DNA from: Xylanibacter ruminicola
Lineage (GTDB): Bacteria > Bacteroidota > Bacteroidia > Bacteroidales > Bacteroidaceae
Direction: 5' to 3'
NCBI RefSeq assembly: GCF_900142525.1
Contig: NZ_FRBD01000020.1
Location: forward strand, 1-64,000
DNA length: 64,000 bases
This document shows, piece by piece, positions 23,757-34,300 of the stretch. The position numbers were made by a program, and so were the translations under genes. Every line of letters starts with the position of its first letter. The first letter of the stretch is position 1. The notes beneath the pieces were generated by a model that made no database searches, was not told the origin of the DNA, and worked only from the letters and a program-made list of their open reading frames with translations.

Positions 23757-26119
23757 AGAAGAGTCTATACCTTATTATATTATTGGTAGCAATACAGCTC
23801 CAAGTCCACGCGCAGAACGAGTCTATGCGCCAGATTTATGATCAGGCAGAAAGTGAATATCGGTTAGGACGACTGAATCAGGCAATAGACTTGCTTCAAA
23901 CCCACATTAATAACTTTCAAGGAAATTTGAAACAGAACGTCTATCGTCTCATGTCGCTTTGTTATCTAGCACAGGATAGTCTGAGACAATCCGAAGATTA
24001 CGCAGAGCAGCTTCTCAAAGAGAATCCTTATTATACTTCAGTTCAAGACCCTATTCGGTTCGAAGATATTATCAATCGTCTCAAATCTGGCACTAGAGCA
24101 ACTATTACCACGGCTTCTAATCAAGCAGAAACGCTTGACGAAGTACCTGTTCCTGTTATCCTTATTACTCAAGAAATGATAAAAGACATTGGAGCAAAAA
24201 ATCTTCTAGAAGTCTTAACAGCATATGTTCCAGGTATTACAATCATTGAAAGTACAACCGAACTGAATTTCGCCATGCGTGGAGTTTATAAATCTGGCCA
24301 ACAATCTGTCCTCATCATGGTAGATGGTCATCGTATTAATAGTTATTCCACTCATACGGCAACACCAGATTATAGCATTAATCTTGAAAAAGTTAAACAG
24401 ATAGAAGTTCTTCGCGGTCCTGCGTCATCACTTTATGGAAACGTTGCATTGACAGGCGTAATCAATATCATTACCAAAGATGGCCATGACATAGATGGTG
24501 TAAAAATGTCTTATGGAATGGGAAACTATAAGCAAAACAAAGCAAATGTCATTTTTGGAAAACACTATGCAGATTTTGACGTAACAGGATGGGCTTCACT
24601 CTATACATCAAATGGAGAGACTTATTTTGAGACTGCAGAGGAGAGTCATGGACTTATCCCATTAAATGGTGATGTCATATTACATAGATTTAGCAAAAAA
24701 CCATCTATTGATCTCGGTTTCAGATTTAAATGGAATGATTTCTATGCTTTTTACACATACCAATATGCAAAACAAGCACCAAGCTACTCTCTGGATGTAT
24801 TCCAAGCACCGTATTCATATGACAAGTATGAACTATTTAATGGTCAATCACCAGGTCACAGCCACTCATCTCATAAAGGTGAGTTGGGCTATCAAAAAAC
24901 ATTCGGGAATCTCAATCTAAAAGCATCCTTATGTTATGATGCAGACGTTAATAACAATTATGACATCGCAGGAGACATCATACCGCCTGTAATGGGATTT
25001 AATATTGAAGGTGTTGACACCATTATTTATCCAACAGTAGGCTGTTATCAAATTATGACATGGAACGACTATCATTTTGAAGGAAACATTAGTGCAAGCT
25101 ACAATTATTCTATCAATGGCAATAAAGGTTCTATCTTGTTAGGTGGTCAATATGAGAAATATGAGTTGATAGATAATGTTCTGAATCTTGGATGGAATTT
25201 TAATCATATCTTATGGACCACTAACGAAGATAATGCCTATATGAAGACAGGTAGTGAAAATGGTCTTTCTTCTTTCTTTCAAATAAAACAAACATACAAA
25301 AACTTCATTTTCAATGTTGGTTTACGTTATGATAGAAAAAAACGTTTCAACAATAACACAAAAGAAGCTCTTTCGCCACGTCTTGCTATCATCTATGCAC
25401 GAAACAAATGGAATATGAAGTTCAGTTTTAACCGTGCTTTTGTAGATGCCTCATACTTTATGCGCTCTAACATATTGCCAACTTATAAGGGTGCAGAAGA
25501 CCTATCTCCAGAATACATGAACTCCTTCCAATATACATTTGACTATCATTTCAATCCAGAGTTGAACTATGAGGTTAATTTCTTCTATAACGATATGAAG
25601 GATATTATCTATTATAATAGTGCTACATCTGCTGAAGGTAATGCCTATTCAAATGCCGGTTCATACAAAGCATGTGGTATAGAAAATGTTCTAAAATATC
25701 AAACATCTTCTTTCCGGGGAACATTGAATGCTACTTGGCAACATGCTATATCGGCAGAAAACTATGTAACAACTGGACATCGTGTTAATAACGTCCCTAA
25801 ACTAAGCTACAACATCATTTTGGCAAAGAGAATCTTTGAGAGAAATGATCATGGACTATGGCTACATGCAAATGTACAAGGGACATCGGAACAGATTTCA
25901 TACGTCTCAGCTTTTCCAGGAATGGAAAACGATGAATATATAGATATTCCTGCTCGAATTATCGCTGGCTGTGGATTTGACTACAAATGGAAGAATTTAG
26001 CAATATCAGCCAATGTACACAATTTATTCAACAAGCAATACCAACAGGGAGGAACCAGTCGTTCACCCATCAAACAAAATAGCAGATGGTTCTTAGGAAC
26101 TATAACTCTTACACTTTAA
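23753..26119 (+). CDS. TonB-dependent receptor with N-terminal TPR-like domain
   Basis: A 788-residue outer membrane receptor. A signal peptide (1-21) is followed not by the usual carboxypeptidase-like domain but by a helical TPR-like segment (about 25-110: AESEYRLGRLNQAIDLLQTH, LMSLCYLAQDSLRQSEDYAE, LLKENPYY). Then come a plug (about 125-240: LLEVLTAYVPGITIIES, IEVLRGPASSLYGNVALTGV) and a barrel to the C-terminus. It resembles siderophore and vitamin receptors in plug text, but the ligand cannot be read from the sequence. It is translationally coupled to the kinase gene and followed by the NRPS, so it may import or sense the NRPS product or its metal complex (inference). Base composition is AT-rich. 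Confidence 0.9.
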   Translation: MKKSLYLIILLVAIQLQVHAQNESMRQIYDQAESEYRLGRLNQAIDLLQTHINNFQGNLKQNVYRLMSLCYLAQDSLRQSEDYAEQLLKENPYYTSVQDPIRFEDIINRLKSGTRATITTASNQAETLDEVPVPVILITQEMIKDIGAKNLLEVLTAYVPGITIIESTTELNFAMRGVYKSGQQSVLIMVDGHRINSYSTHTATPDYSINLEKVKQIEVLRGPASSLYGNVALTGVINIITKDGHDIDGVKMSYGMGNYKQNKANVIFGKHYADFDVTGWASLYTSNGETYFETAEESHGLIPLNGDVILHRFSKKPSIDLGFRFKWNDFYAFYTYQYAKQAPSYSLDVFQAPYSYDKYELFNGQSPGHSHSSHKGELGYQKTFGNLNLKASLCYDADVNNNYDIAGDIIPPVMGFNIEGVDTIIYPTVGCYQIMTWNDYHFEGNISASYNYSINGNKGSILLGGQYEKYELIDNVLNLGWNFNHILWTTNEDNAYMKTGSENGLSSFFQIKQTYKNFIFNVGLRYDRKKRFNNNTKEALSPRLAIIYARNKWNMKFSFNRAFVDASYFMRSNILPTYKGAEDLSPEYMNSFQYTFDYHFNPELNYEVNFFYNDMKDIIYYNSATSAEGNAYSNAGSYKACGIENVLKYQTSSFRGTLNATWQHAISAENYVTTGHRVNNVPKLSYNIILAKRIFERNDHGLWLHANVQGTSEQISYVSAFPGMENDEYIDIPARIIAGCGFDYKWKNLAISANVHNLFNKQYQQGGTSRSPIKQNSRWFLGTITLTL

Positions 26120-26132
26120 TAATTTAACAAAG

Positions 26133-29100
26133 ATGATTAAACTTAATAGAATACAATATAGAATTTGGCTAGATTCGGAATTACGTGATTCACACAATAT
26201 ATATAACCTATCTTCTTCTGCGAAAATTGCTGGAGAATTTAATTGCAGTATATTAAGAAAAAGTATTGAATACTATTTTGAAGAATTTGTTTATTTGCAT
26301 TCTAATATAACTACCGACAATGAAGGTTATCCATATTGGGAAGTAAAAACGCCGTACACTATTCCATTTTATGAAATACAATTATCAGACAATATCACAG
26401 CAGACCAGATTAAGGAAGAAATATGGAAAAAAGCATCTGAGCCAATAGATCTGAGAAAAGAATTCCCTTGTAGATTCTATCTATATAAACTCTCTAAAAA
26501 AGAATTTATCTTCTTAGAAATCTTCCATCATTGCGTCATGGATGCTTATGGTATGCAAAAATTTTCTGAACGGCTGTCTCAAATATATAATTTATTTTTA
26601 GGCAAAAAAACTTCTTTAGAACCAATTCCGTCTATAAAAGAAACTAACGAATTCATAGACTTCCATCAGAAAGGAACTCTTTTACAGAATGAAGGTATCG
26701 ATAAAATATGCAAGGCCTTAAATGGTGCTTCATTTTTCACTCCATTACCATTTAACTCAAATGTAGCTGTAATCCGTAGCAATGATTACTGTTTTTCTTT
26801 AGGGAAGGAACTTATTCTTCAATGCAAAAAATTTTGCGCAGATAATGGACAGACTCTGTTTCGTGTTTTCTGTGCTGCATGGGGCATAGTATTAAGTAGA
26901 ATGCTTAACCAAGAAAAAATCATCTTAGATCATGCTATAAATATTCGTTCAGAGAATTTAAAAAATGTAGCTGGTTCAATGGTGAATAATATGCCATTAC
27001 TCATAGACCTTTCAGGAAACATATCTTCAAGGCAACTGCTTGAGTTTATACGTGAAGAACGACATCTCATTCGAGAATATCCATTTATAGACTATATTGA
27101 TCTAATGTCAGAACTAAGGAAAAAGGATTCTGTCTTTTATAGTTCTACACCCAATTTGATGATTAATTACCCTGTTTCCTCTAAAATGGCAGTCTTAGAT
27201 ATCGAAGGTTGTGAATCTGAGTTTTTCTACCGTCCTATCATGGATTTGGTTGAAACAATTGGACTTCACATCTACGATGATAAAGAGTCGACATGCCAAA
27301 TCATGTATAAAGATTTTATTCCATCATATTTTATCCAAGAATTGGCAAATTCTTTCTGTTTTGTTCTTCAACAAATAACAAAAGAGGACAAGCCTATTTA
27401 TGATTACCAACTCATCACCCCGGAACGAGAACAACTAATCATCCAGCATAATAAAGTTAAACAGTTCCACATTAATAAAACATTAATTCAACAACTAAAG
27501 CAACATTGTGACCGTTTTGCTAACAAAAAAGCAATAATCTGCCAGTCTAATAGTTTATCATATGCCGAGTTCGATGAACTTACAGACAAAATCTGTCAAT
27601 TTGTAAAAAAATACAAAAGCGACAAGTTCCGTGTAGCTATTTGCCTAAAAAGGAGCATCTATACAATCCCCACCATTATAGGCGTTTTGAAAGCTGGTGC
27701 AACTTATATACCATTTGACAAAGACACGCCTCATTCCAGAATGGAATTCATGTTAAAAGATAGTGAAGCAACACTATTACTCACGGAAAAAGGCATTGAC
27801 ATACCGTCAGCACCTTGCCAAATATCATATATTAACGACATCATAAATGAAACTGTAGATTCTACTACAGTTAATGCAAGCATGCCCTATACGGCATATA
27901 TCATTTATACATCAGGCACAACAGGAATTCCCAAAGCCACACCTATATCAACAAACTCCCTACATCAACTGATACACAATATTATCCATCATAACAAATG
28001 GATTGACGAACAAGATCGTGTTCTCCAAATGGCAAGCATTAGTTTTGATGCTTCTATTGTTGACATCTTTGCGGCTCTGTATTCTGGAGCAACACTTGTC
28101 TTTGCTGATGATAATGAAAGGAAAGACATAGGACTTCTACTTGACCTCCTAATAAGAGAACGTGTTTCATTTGCGACTATTCCTCCAGCAGTCATGGCTA
28201 TTTTACCTGTTAACAATTTACCAGACATGAAAACTATGGTATTTGCTGGCGAGGCAACTCCCAAAGAAGTATTTGACCGTTGGCAAAACAAAGGAATACG
28301 CATTGTCAATGCATATGGACCAACAGAAAACTGTGTATGTTCGACATTTGCTGATATCACAGAAACATCGTCACCTACAAATATCGGTAAGCCATTAAAC
28401 AATGTATCCTGTTATGTTCTTGATAAGAATCTACACCTGTTACCATATGGTGTAGCAGGTGAACTTTATTTAGGTGGCAACCAACTAACCGATGGTTATT
28501 TGAATCAGGAAGATTTAAATTCTAAGTGTTTTATCCAAAACCCATATGCAAATATAGATCAAATTGAGAATAACGTTAATCAGCTTATTTACAAGACAGG
28601 AGACATTGTATATTTGAAACCAGATTTCACCATAGAGTATATAGGGCGTGCAGACTTTCAGATAAAACTGAATGGACACAGAATAGAATTAGAAGAAATC
28701 GAAAGACATTTGAACATGCATCCAGATATTAATCTGGCTGTCACAACTATTATTACACAATCAAATGGTAAAAAACAAATAGCTGCATACATCAAACTTC
28801 AATCAGGTAGTAAAGCTATTACTCCCAAAAAGCTTTATGAGTTTTTATCAAAGGACTTACCTGAATATATGATTCCCACAAAATGGATAATTGTTAATGA
28901 GTTTAATTTAACTACCAATGGTAAGATTGACAGATCTTCACTTCCAAAAGGATGTGATTTAGATACTTCAGATGACAAAAGCGATTACATAGCTCCTACT
29001 ACTGCATCAGAACATATCTTGGTAAATATTTTTTCAAGAATATTAGAACAAGACCACATCAGCGTAGAAGCAAACTTGTTTGAGGAATATGGTGTTCAAT

Positions 29101-29948
29101 CAATCCAAGCCATGAGTGCTATTTTTGAGGCAAAAAAACAAGGTATTGAGTTGTCTGTTTCTTCTCTTTACAAAAACAAAAGCATACGAGCCTGCCTACG
29201 CGATAACAAAACATATCCATATTATTGGTATAATAATGAGGATGCAAACAAGCCTGTAATTATACTTATCTGCGGATTAGTATATTTACAACCCTATCAT
29301 CATGATCTACTAGAATTACTTAAAGACAAGTACACGATCTTAGTTTTAGAATCGATTCACGAATTTTTCTTTATGAAAGAGGATTGTACTTTCGCCAACT
29401 TACTTAACAGTTATATGGAAGTACTACCTAAAATGCTTAAAGGAAAAAAGCTATTTGGAATTACAGGTTGGTGCATAGGGGGTGAAATAGCTCTACAACT
29501 TGCTGTAGAAATGAAACAAGCAGGAATCGCATCACCTATTGTATTCTCACTTGACGGCTACCTTCACCATGATGTAGATAAGGATGCACCTCTTTTCTAC
29601 ATGAATTTCCCTAATGTTTCTGAAGAAATTAATAAGGAAAGAGACCGTATTAAAAATGAGTTTATTGCTTCAATATTCTTCAGACCATATAATGGAAAGG
29701 TGTATTGCTTCTTGGCTGATCAATTCTCAAAATATCCGCCAAATGGTGAGATCCTTAGCGATGAGGAAGTTGACTTCAATTACAAAAGTTTTAAAAAGAA
29801 TCCCGGAGATTGGGAAAGATTACAACCTAGTTGCATTAGGATTTTCATACATGATAACCACTATTCATTCCTACAAAAAAGGAATATGATAGAAATCGTA
29901 AAAATCATGGATAAAGAACGTGAGATATTCATTGAAACAAATAAATAA
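26133..29948 (+). CDS. Single-module NRPS (C-A-PCP-TE) with Cys thioesterase
   Basis: A 1271-residue enzyme, 13 bases after the receptor gene. The condensation domain (about 1-430) has HHCVMDAYG with His132, His133 and Asp137. The adenylation domain (about 450-950) has TSGTTGIPK, NAYGPTE, IYKTGD, GRADFQIKLNGHRIELEEIE and NGKIDR. The carrier domain (about 965-1045) has its phosphopantetheine Ser990 in EEYGVQSIQAM, a weak form of the usual GGxS. The thioesterase (about 1060-1271) has GWCIGG with nucleophile Cys1114, and Asp1141 and His1243 fit the triad. By-eye mapping onto GrsA gives a pocket code D-A-V-T-V-A-A-V-C-K, close to codes for aromatic amino acids. It probably joins a donor acyl or aminoacyl group to an aromatic amino acid and releases it from the Cys ester. 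A phosphopantetheinyl transferase must lie elsewhere. AT-rich, probably acquired. Confidence 0.93.
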   Translation: MIKLNRIQYRIWLDSELRDSHNIYNLSSSAKIAGEFNCSILRKSIEYYFEEFVYLHSNITTDNEGYPYWEVKTPYTIPFYEIQLSDNITADQIKEEIWKKASEPIDLRKEFPCRFYLYKLSKKEFIFLEIFHHCVMDAYGMQKFSERLSQIYNLFLGKKTSLEPIPSIKETNEFIDFHQKGTLLQNEGIDKICKALNGASFFTPLPFNSNVAVIRSNDYCFSLGKELILQCKKFCADNGQTLFRVFCAAWGIVLSRMLNQEKIILDHAINIRSENLKNVAGSMVNNMPLLIDLSGNISSRQLLEFIREERHLIREYPFIDYIDLMSELRKKDSVFYSSTPNLMINYPVSSKMAVLDIEGCESEFFYRPIMDLVETIGLHIYDDKESTCQIMYKDFIPSYFIQELANSFCFVLQQITKEDKPIYDYQLITPEREQLIIQHNKVKQFHINKTLIQQLKQHCDRFANKKAIICQSNSLSYAEFDELTDKICQFVKKYKSDKFRVAICLKRSIYTIPTIIGVLKAGATYIPFDKDTPHSRMEFMLKDSEATLLLTEKGIDIPSAPCQISYINDIINETVDSTTVNASMPYTAYIIYTSGTTGIPKATPISTNSLHQLIHNIIHHNKWIDEQDRVLQMASISFDASIVDIFAALYSGATLVFADDNERKDIGLLLDLLIRERVSFATIPPAVMAILPVNNLPDMKTMVFAGEATPKEVFDRWQNKGIRIVNAYGPTENCVCSTFADITETSSPTNIGKPLNNVSCYVLDKNLHLLPYGVAGELYLGGNQLTDGYLNQEDLNSKCFIQNPYANIDQIENNVNQLIYKTGDIVYLKPDFTIEYIGRADFQIKLNGHRIELEEIERHLNMHPDINLAVTTIITQSNGKKQIAAYIKLQSGSKAITPKKLYEFLSKDLPEYMIPTKWIIVNEFNLTTNGKIDRSSLPKGCDLDTSDDKSDYIAPTTASEHILVNIFSRILEQDHISVEANLFEEYGVQSIQAMSAIFEAKKQGIELSVSSLYKNKSIRACLRDNKTYPYYWYNNEDANKPVIILICGLVYLQPYHHDLLELLKDKYTILVLESIHEFFFMKEDCTFANLLNSYMEVLPKMLKGKKLFGITGWCIGGEIALQLAVEMKQAGIASPIVFSLDGYLHHDVDKDAPLFYMNFPNVSEEINKERDRIKNEFIASIFFRPYNGKVYCFLADQFSKYPPNGEILSDEEVDFNYKSFKKNPGDWERLQPSCIRIFIHDNHYSFLQKRNMIEIVKIMDKEREIFIETNK

Positions 29949-29990
29949 AAGATAAAAATTACTTTTTTTGCAAGATTTTGCTATTTCTAC

Positions 29991-30022
29991 TTTGCAATTT
30001 GAGAAAATTGTTGTACCTTTGC
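29991..30022 (+). promoter_or_regulatory. Promoter of the AAA ATPase gene
   Basis: TTTG at 29991-29994, a 19-base spacer, then TACCTTTGC at 30014-30022. It makes the ATPase independent of the NRPS operon. Confidence 0.75.
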
Positions 30023-30061
30023 AACCACTTTTAAAAGCAAATAGAAACAAATAAAGCAGGA

Positions 30062-31255
30062 ATGGAAGCTTTTTTCAGGACGCACAGATATCTCGTAGAG
30101 CATGTAAATGCACCGGTTCGTCGCATTCTAATGGATGAGATAGACTGGAACGACCGCATGATTGGTATCAAAGGAACGCGAGGCATCGGCAAGACTACTT
30201 TTCTACTTCAATATGCTAAGGAGAATTTTGATATTATGGACAAGCAATGTCTGTATATCAATATGAACAACTTCTATTTTCAGGGCGAAGGTATAGCCGA
30301 TTTTGCCGGCAACTTCTACAAGCATGGAGGCCGTGTTCTTCTTATCGACCAGGTGTTTAAGCAGCCCAACTGGAGTAGCGAGCTCCGCAAGTGCTACGAC
30401 CTCTACCCTAACCTGAAGATTGTATTCACAGGCTCGAGCGTGATGCGACTCAAGGACGAGAACCCTGAACTGAATGGCATCGTTAAGAGCTACAATCTGC
30501 GTGGTCTGTCATTCCGCGAGTTCATCAACCTGATGACAGGCAATAACTTCCGCCCTTACACACTCGACGAGATCCTGAAGGATCACGAGCGCATCATCAA
30601 GCAGATTCTGCCTAAGGTATCGCCCAACAAATACTTCCAGGATTATATTCATCATGGTTTCTACCCCTTCTTCCAGGAGCATCGCAACTACAGCGAGAAC
30701 CTGCTAAAGACCATGAACATGATGACCGAGGTTGATATCCTGCTCATCAAGCAGATTGAACTCAAGTATCTTACTAAGATCAAGAAGCTGTTCTACCAAA
30801 TAGCCGAAGAGGGTCCTGCCAAGACGCCAAACGTTAGTAAGTTGGCACAGGACATTGAGACCAGTCGCGCCACGGTTATGAACTACATCAAGTATCTGAC
30901 CGATGCCCGCCTGCTGAATCTTATCTATCCCGTAGGCCAGGACTTCCCCAAGAAGCCTGCCAAGATCATGCTTCACAACTCAAACCTGATGTACGCCATC
31001 TATCCTATTCAGGTAGATAAGCAGGAGGCTATGGAGACGTTCTTTGTCAATTCTATGTGGAAAGATCATAAGGTAAACACGGCCAGCACACGCGACTGCA
31101 ACTATATCGTGGACGAGAAACTGAAGTTCCGTGTGGTTGATGCCAAGTCGCCAGCCAAGATGCGCATCTCGCCCGATGTGATCTACGCCCGCTATAATAC
31201 CGAGATTGGTAAGGATAACCAAATTCCCTTGTGGTTGCTGGGATTCCTGTATTAA
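30062..31255 (+). CDS. AAA_14/DUF4143-type ATPase with altered Walker B
   Basis: A 397-residue cytoplasmic protein. Walker A is GTRGIGKTT (Lys44). Walker B reads RVLLIDQVFKQPNW, with Gln97 where relatives have Glu (IDEVHKYPNW), so ATP hydrolysis may be impaired. The sensor IVFTGSS follows. The C-terminal half (about 200-397) holds a winged-helix-like segment (LAQDIETSRATVMNYIKYLTDARLL) and a nuclease-like DUF4143 tail region. Proteins of this type are abundant in Bacteroidota and poorly understood. The start ATG 30062 lies 39 bases after its own promoter. nifJ follows 66 bases downstream and may be read through. Confidence 0.85.
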   Translation: MEAFFRTHRYLVEHVNAPVRRILMDEIDWNDRMIGIKGTRGIGKTTFLLQYAKENFDIMDKQCLYINMNNFYFQGEGIADFAGNFYKHGGRVLLIDQVFKQPNWSSELRKCYDLYPNLKIVFTGSSVMRLKDENPELNGIVKSYNLRGLSFREFINLMTGNNFRPYTLDEILKDHERIIKQILPKVSPNKYFQDYIHHGFYPFFQEHRNYSENLLKTMNMMTEVDILLIKQIELKYLTKIKKLFYQIAEEGPAKTPNVSKLAQDIETSRATVMNYIKYLTDARLLNLIYPVGQDFPKKPAKIMLHNSNLMYAIYPIQVDKQEAMETFFVNSMWKDHKVNTASTRDCNYIVDEKLKFRVVDAKSPAKMRISPDVIYARYNTEIGKDNQIPLWLLGFLY

Positions 31256-31321
31256 AGATAATAAGGTAAATAATATAACAAACGAATATTTAGTTAGTAA
31301 TTCTTTTTAAATCAAAAACAA

Positions 31322-34300
31322 ATGGCTAAAGAAAAGAAGTTTATCACTTGTGATGGTAACGAGGCTGCAGCTCATGTGAGCTATATGTTCTCGGAGGTAG
31401 CTGCTATCTACCCCATCACCCCGTCTTCGCCTATGGCGGAGCATGTTGACGAGTGGGCTGCCCGTGGTCGTAAGAACCTCTGGGGTCAGAACGTCTCAGT
31501 TCAGGAAATGCAGTCTGAGGCTGGTGCTGCCGGTGCCGTTCACGGTTCGCTGCAGGCTGGTGCCCTCACCACTACATTCACCGCTTCTCAGGGTCTTCTG
31601 CTGATGATTCCTAACATGTACAAGATTGCTGGTGAGCTGATTCCATGTGTATTCGACGTTTCTGCCCGTACACTGGCTTCTCACTCTCTCTGTATCTTCG
31701 GTGACCACCAGGACGTAATGGCTTGCCGTCAGACCGGTTTTGCTATGTTCTGCTCTGGTTCAGTACAGGAGGTGATGGACCTCACAGCCGTTCCTCACCT
31801 GGCTACTCTCGAGACCTGCGTACCTTTCGTTAATTTCTTCGATGGTTTCCGCACCTCTCACGAGTATCACAAGATTGAGTTGATGGATCAGGAGGATATC
31901 CGTCCTCTGGTTAAGGAGGAGTTTGTTAAGCGTTTCCGCGATCGTGCTATGAGCCCTGAGCGTCCTATCACCCGTGGTACTGCTGAGAACCCTGAGACAT
32001 TCTTCACTCACCGTGAGGCCAGCAACCAGTACTACGATGCAGTACCTGAGGTTGTAGAGAAGTACCTCGGCGAGATCTCTAAGATCACCGGCCGTGAGTA
32101 CCACCTCTTCTCATATTATGGTGCTGAGGATGCCGACCGTATGATTATCCTCATGGGTTCTGCAACCGATGCAGCTCGCGAGGCTATCGACTATCTGAAT
32201 GCTAACGGTCAGAAGGTTGGTATGATCTCTGTTCACCTCTATCGTCCATTCAGCGTTAAGCACCTGCTCGCTTCAGTTCCTAAGACTGTTAAGCGTATCG
32301 CTGTGCTCGACCGTACTAAGGAGCCCGGTGCAAACGGCGAGCCTCTGTACCTCGACGTGAAGGATGCTTACTACGACGTAGAGAACAAGCCCCTCATCGT
32401 TGGTGGCCGCTACGGTCTTGGTAGCCGCGACACCACTCCCGCTCAGATCATCAGCGTGTTCAACAACCTCGCTATGCCAGAGCCAAAGAACCACTTCACT
32501 ATCGGTATCGTAGACGACGTAACATTCACTTCTCTGCCCGAGGTTGAGGAGATTGCTCTCGGCGGCGCTGGCATGTTCCAGGCTAAGTTCTACGGTCTGG
32601 GTGCTGATGGTACCGTTGGTGCTAACAAGAACTCAGTTAAGATCATTGGTGACAACACCGACAAGTACTGCCAGGCTTACTTCTCTTACGACTCTAAGAA
32701 GTCAGGAGGTTTCACCTGCTCTCACCTGCGTTTCGGTGATACACCTATCCGCTCTACCTACCTGGTAACTACACCTAACTTCGTAGCTTGCCACGTTCAG
32801 GCTTATCTCCACATGTACGACGTTACCCGTGGTCTGCAGAAGAACGGTCAGTTCCTGCTGAACACTATCTTCGACGCCGACGAGCTTGAGAAGTTCATGC
32901 CTAACAAGGTAAAGCGTTTCTTCGCACAGAACAACATTACTGTATATACTATCAACGCTACCAAGATTGCACAGGAGATTGGTTTGGGCAACCGTACCAA
33001 CACTATCCTGCAGAGTGCATTCTTCCGTATCACAGGCGTTATCCCTGTAGAGCTGGCTGTTGAGAAGATGAAGGCTGCTGCCTTGAAGTCTTACGGCGCT
33101 AAGGGTCAGGACGTTGTTGATAAGAACTACGCCGCTATCGACCGTGGTGGTGAGTACGTGCAGCTCACAGTTAAGCCTGAGTGGGCTAACCTGCCAGACG
33201 ATGAGCCTAAGGCCGACAACGCTCCTGCATTCGTTAAGGAGCTGGTTCGTCCTATCAACGCTCAGGCCGGCGACCTGCTGAAGGTTTCTGACTTCGTTAA
33301 GCATGGTACCGTCGACGGTTCTTGGGAGGTTGGTACAGCCGCTTACGAGAAGCGTGGTGTTGAGGCCTTCGTTCCTGCTTGGAACAAGGACAACTGTATC
33401 CAGTGTAACCAGTGTGCTTACATCTGTCCTCACGCTGCTATCCGTCCATTCGTTCTTACCGACGAGGAGCTTGCTCAGTTCGACGGTCTCGAGACTCTCG
33501 AGATGAAGGCTCCTGCAGCTATGAAGGGTATGCACTTCGTTATCGAGCCTTCAGTACTCGACTGTCTGGGATGCGGCAACTGTGCCGACATCTGCCCAGG
33601 TAATCCTAAGACAGGCAAGGCCCTCACAATGGTTCCATTCAACCCCGATACAACCGAGAACAAGAAGATGGCTGCCGATTGGGACAAGCTTGTTAAGGTT
33701 CCTTCTAAGCAGCACTTGGTTGACATCAAGAGCAACGTTAAGAACTCTCAGTTCGCTCAGCCTCTGTTCGAGTTCTCTGGTGCTTGCTCTGGTTGCGGTG
33801 AGACTCCTTATGTGAAGCTGATTTCTCAGCTGTTCGGTGATCGTCAGATGATTGCCAACGCTACTGGATGTTCTTCTATCTACTCTGCTTCTATTCCTTC
33901 TACACCTTATACTAAGAACGAGAAGGGTCAGGGTCCTGTATTCAACAACTCACTGTTCGAGGACTTCTGCGAGTTCGGTCTCGGTATGGCTCTCGGTAAC
34001 AAGAAGATGAAGGAGCGCGTAGCTAAGCTGCTGCAGGAGATGATCGACGGCAACGCTAGCGACGAGTACAAGGCTCTCGCTCAGGAGTGGATCGCCAACA
34101 AGGAGGATGCTGAGAAGACCAAGGAGATTGCTCCAAAGCTTCGTGCTTGCATCGCTGAGAGCGCCGCTAAGGGTTGCCCAGTTTGCAAGGAGCTCCAGAC
34201 TCTGGATCACTATCTCGTAAAGCGCAGCCAGTGGATTATCGGTGGTGATGGTGCTTCTTACGATATCGGTTACGGCGGTCTCGACCACGTGATTGCTTCT

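Noticed and set aside
23753..29948. Siderophore biosynthesis locus
   Set aside because: There is a TonB receptor and an NRPS, but no catechol, hydroxamate or isochorismate genes, so a siderophore cannot be claimed.
30062..31255. ATPase as seventh gene of the NRPS operon
   Set aside because: It has its own well-formed promoter and clearly different base composition, and the gap is 113 bases.
32702..33535. 277-residue minus-strand frame inside nifJ
   Set aside because: It is a shadow caused by the strong codon bias of nifJ; no promoter or family match is visible.
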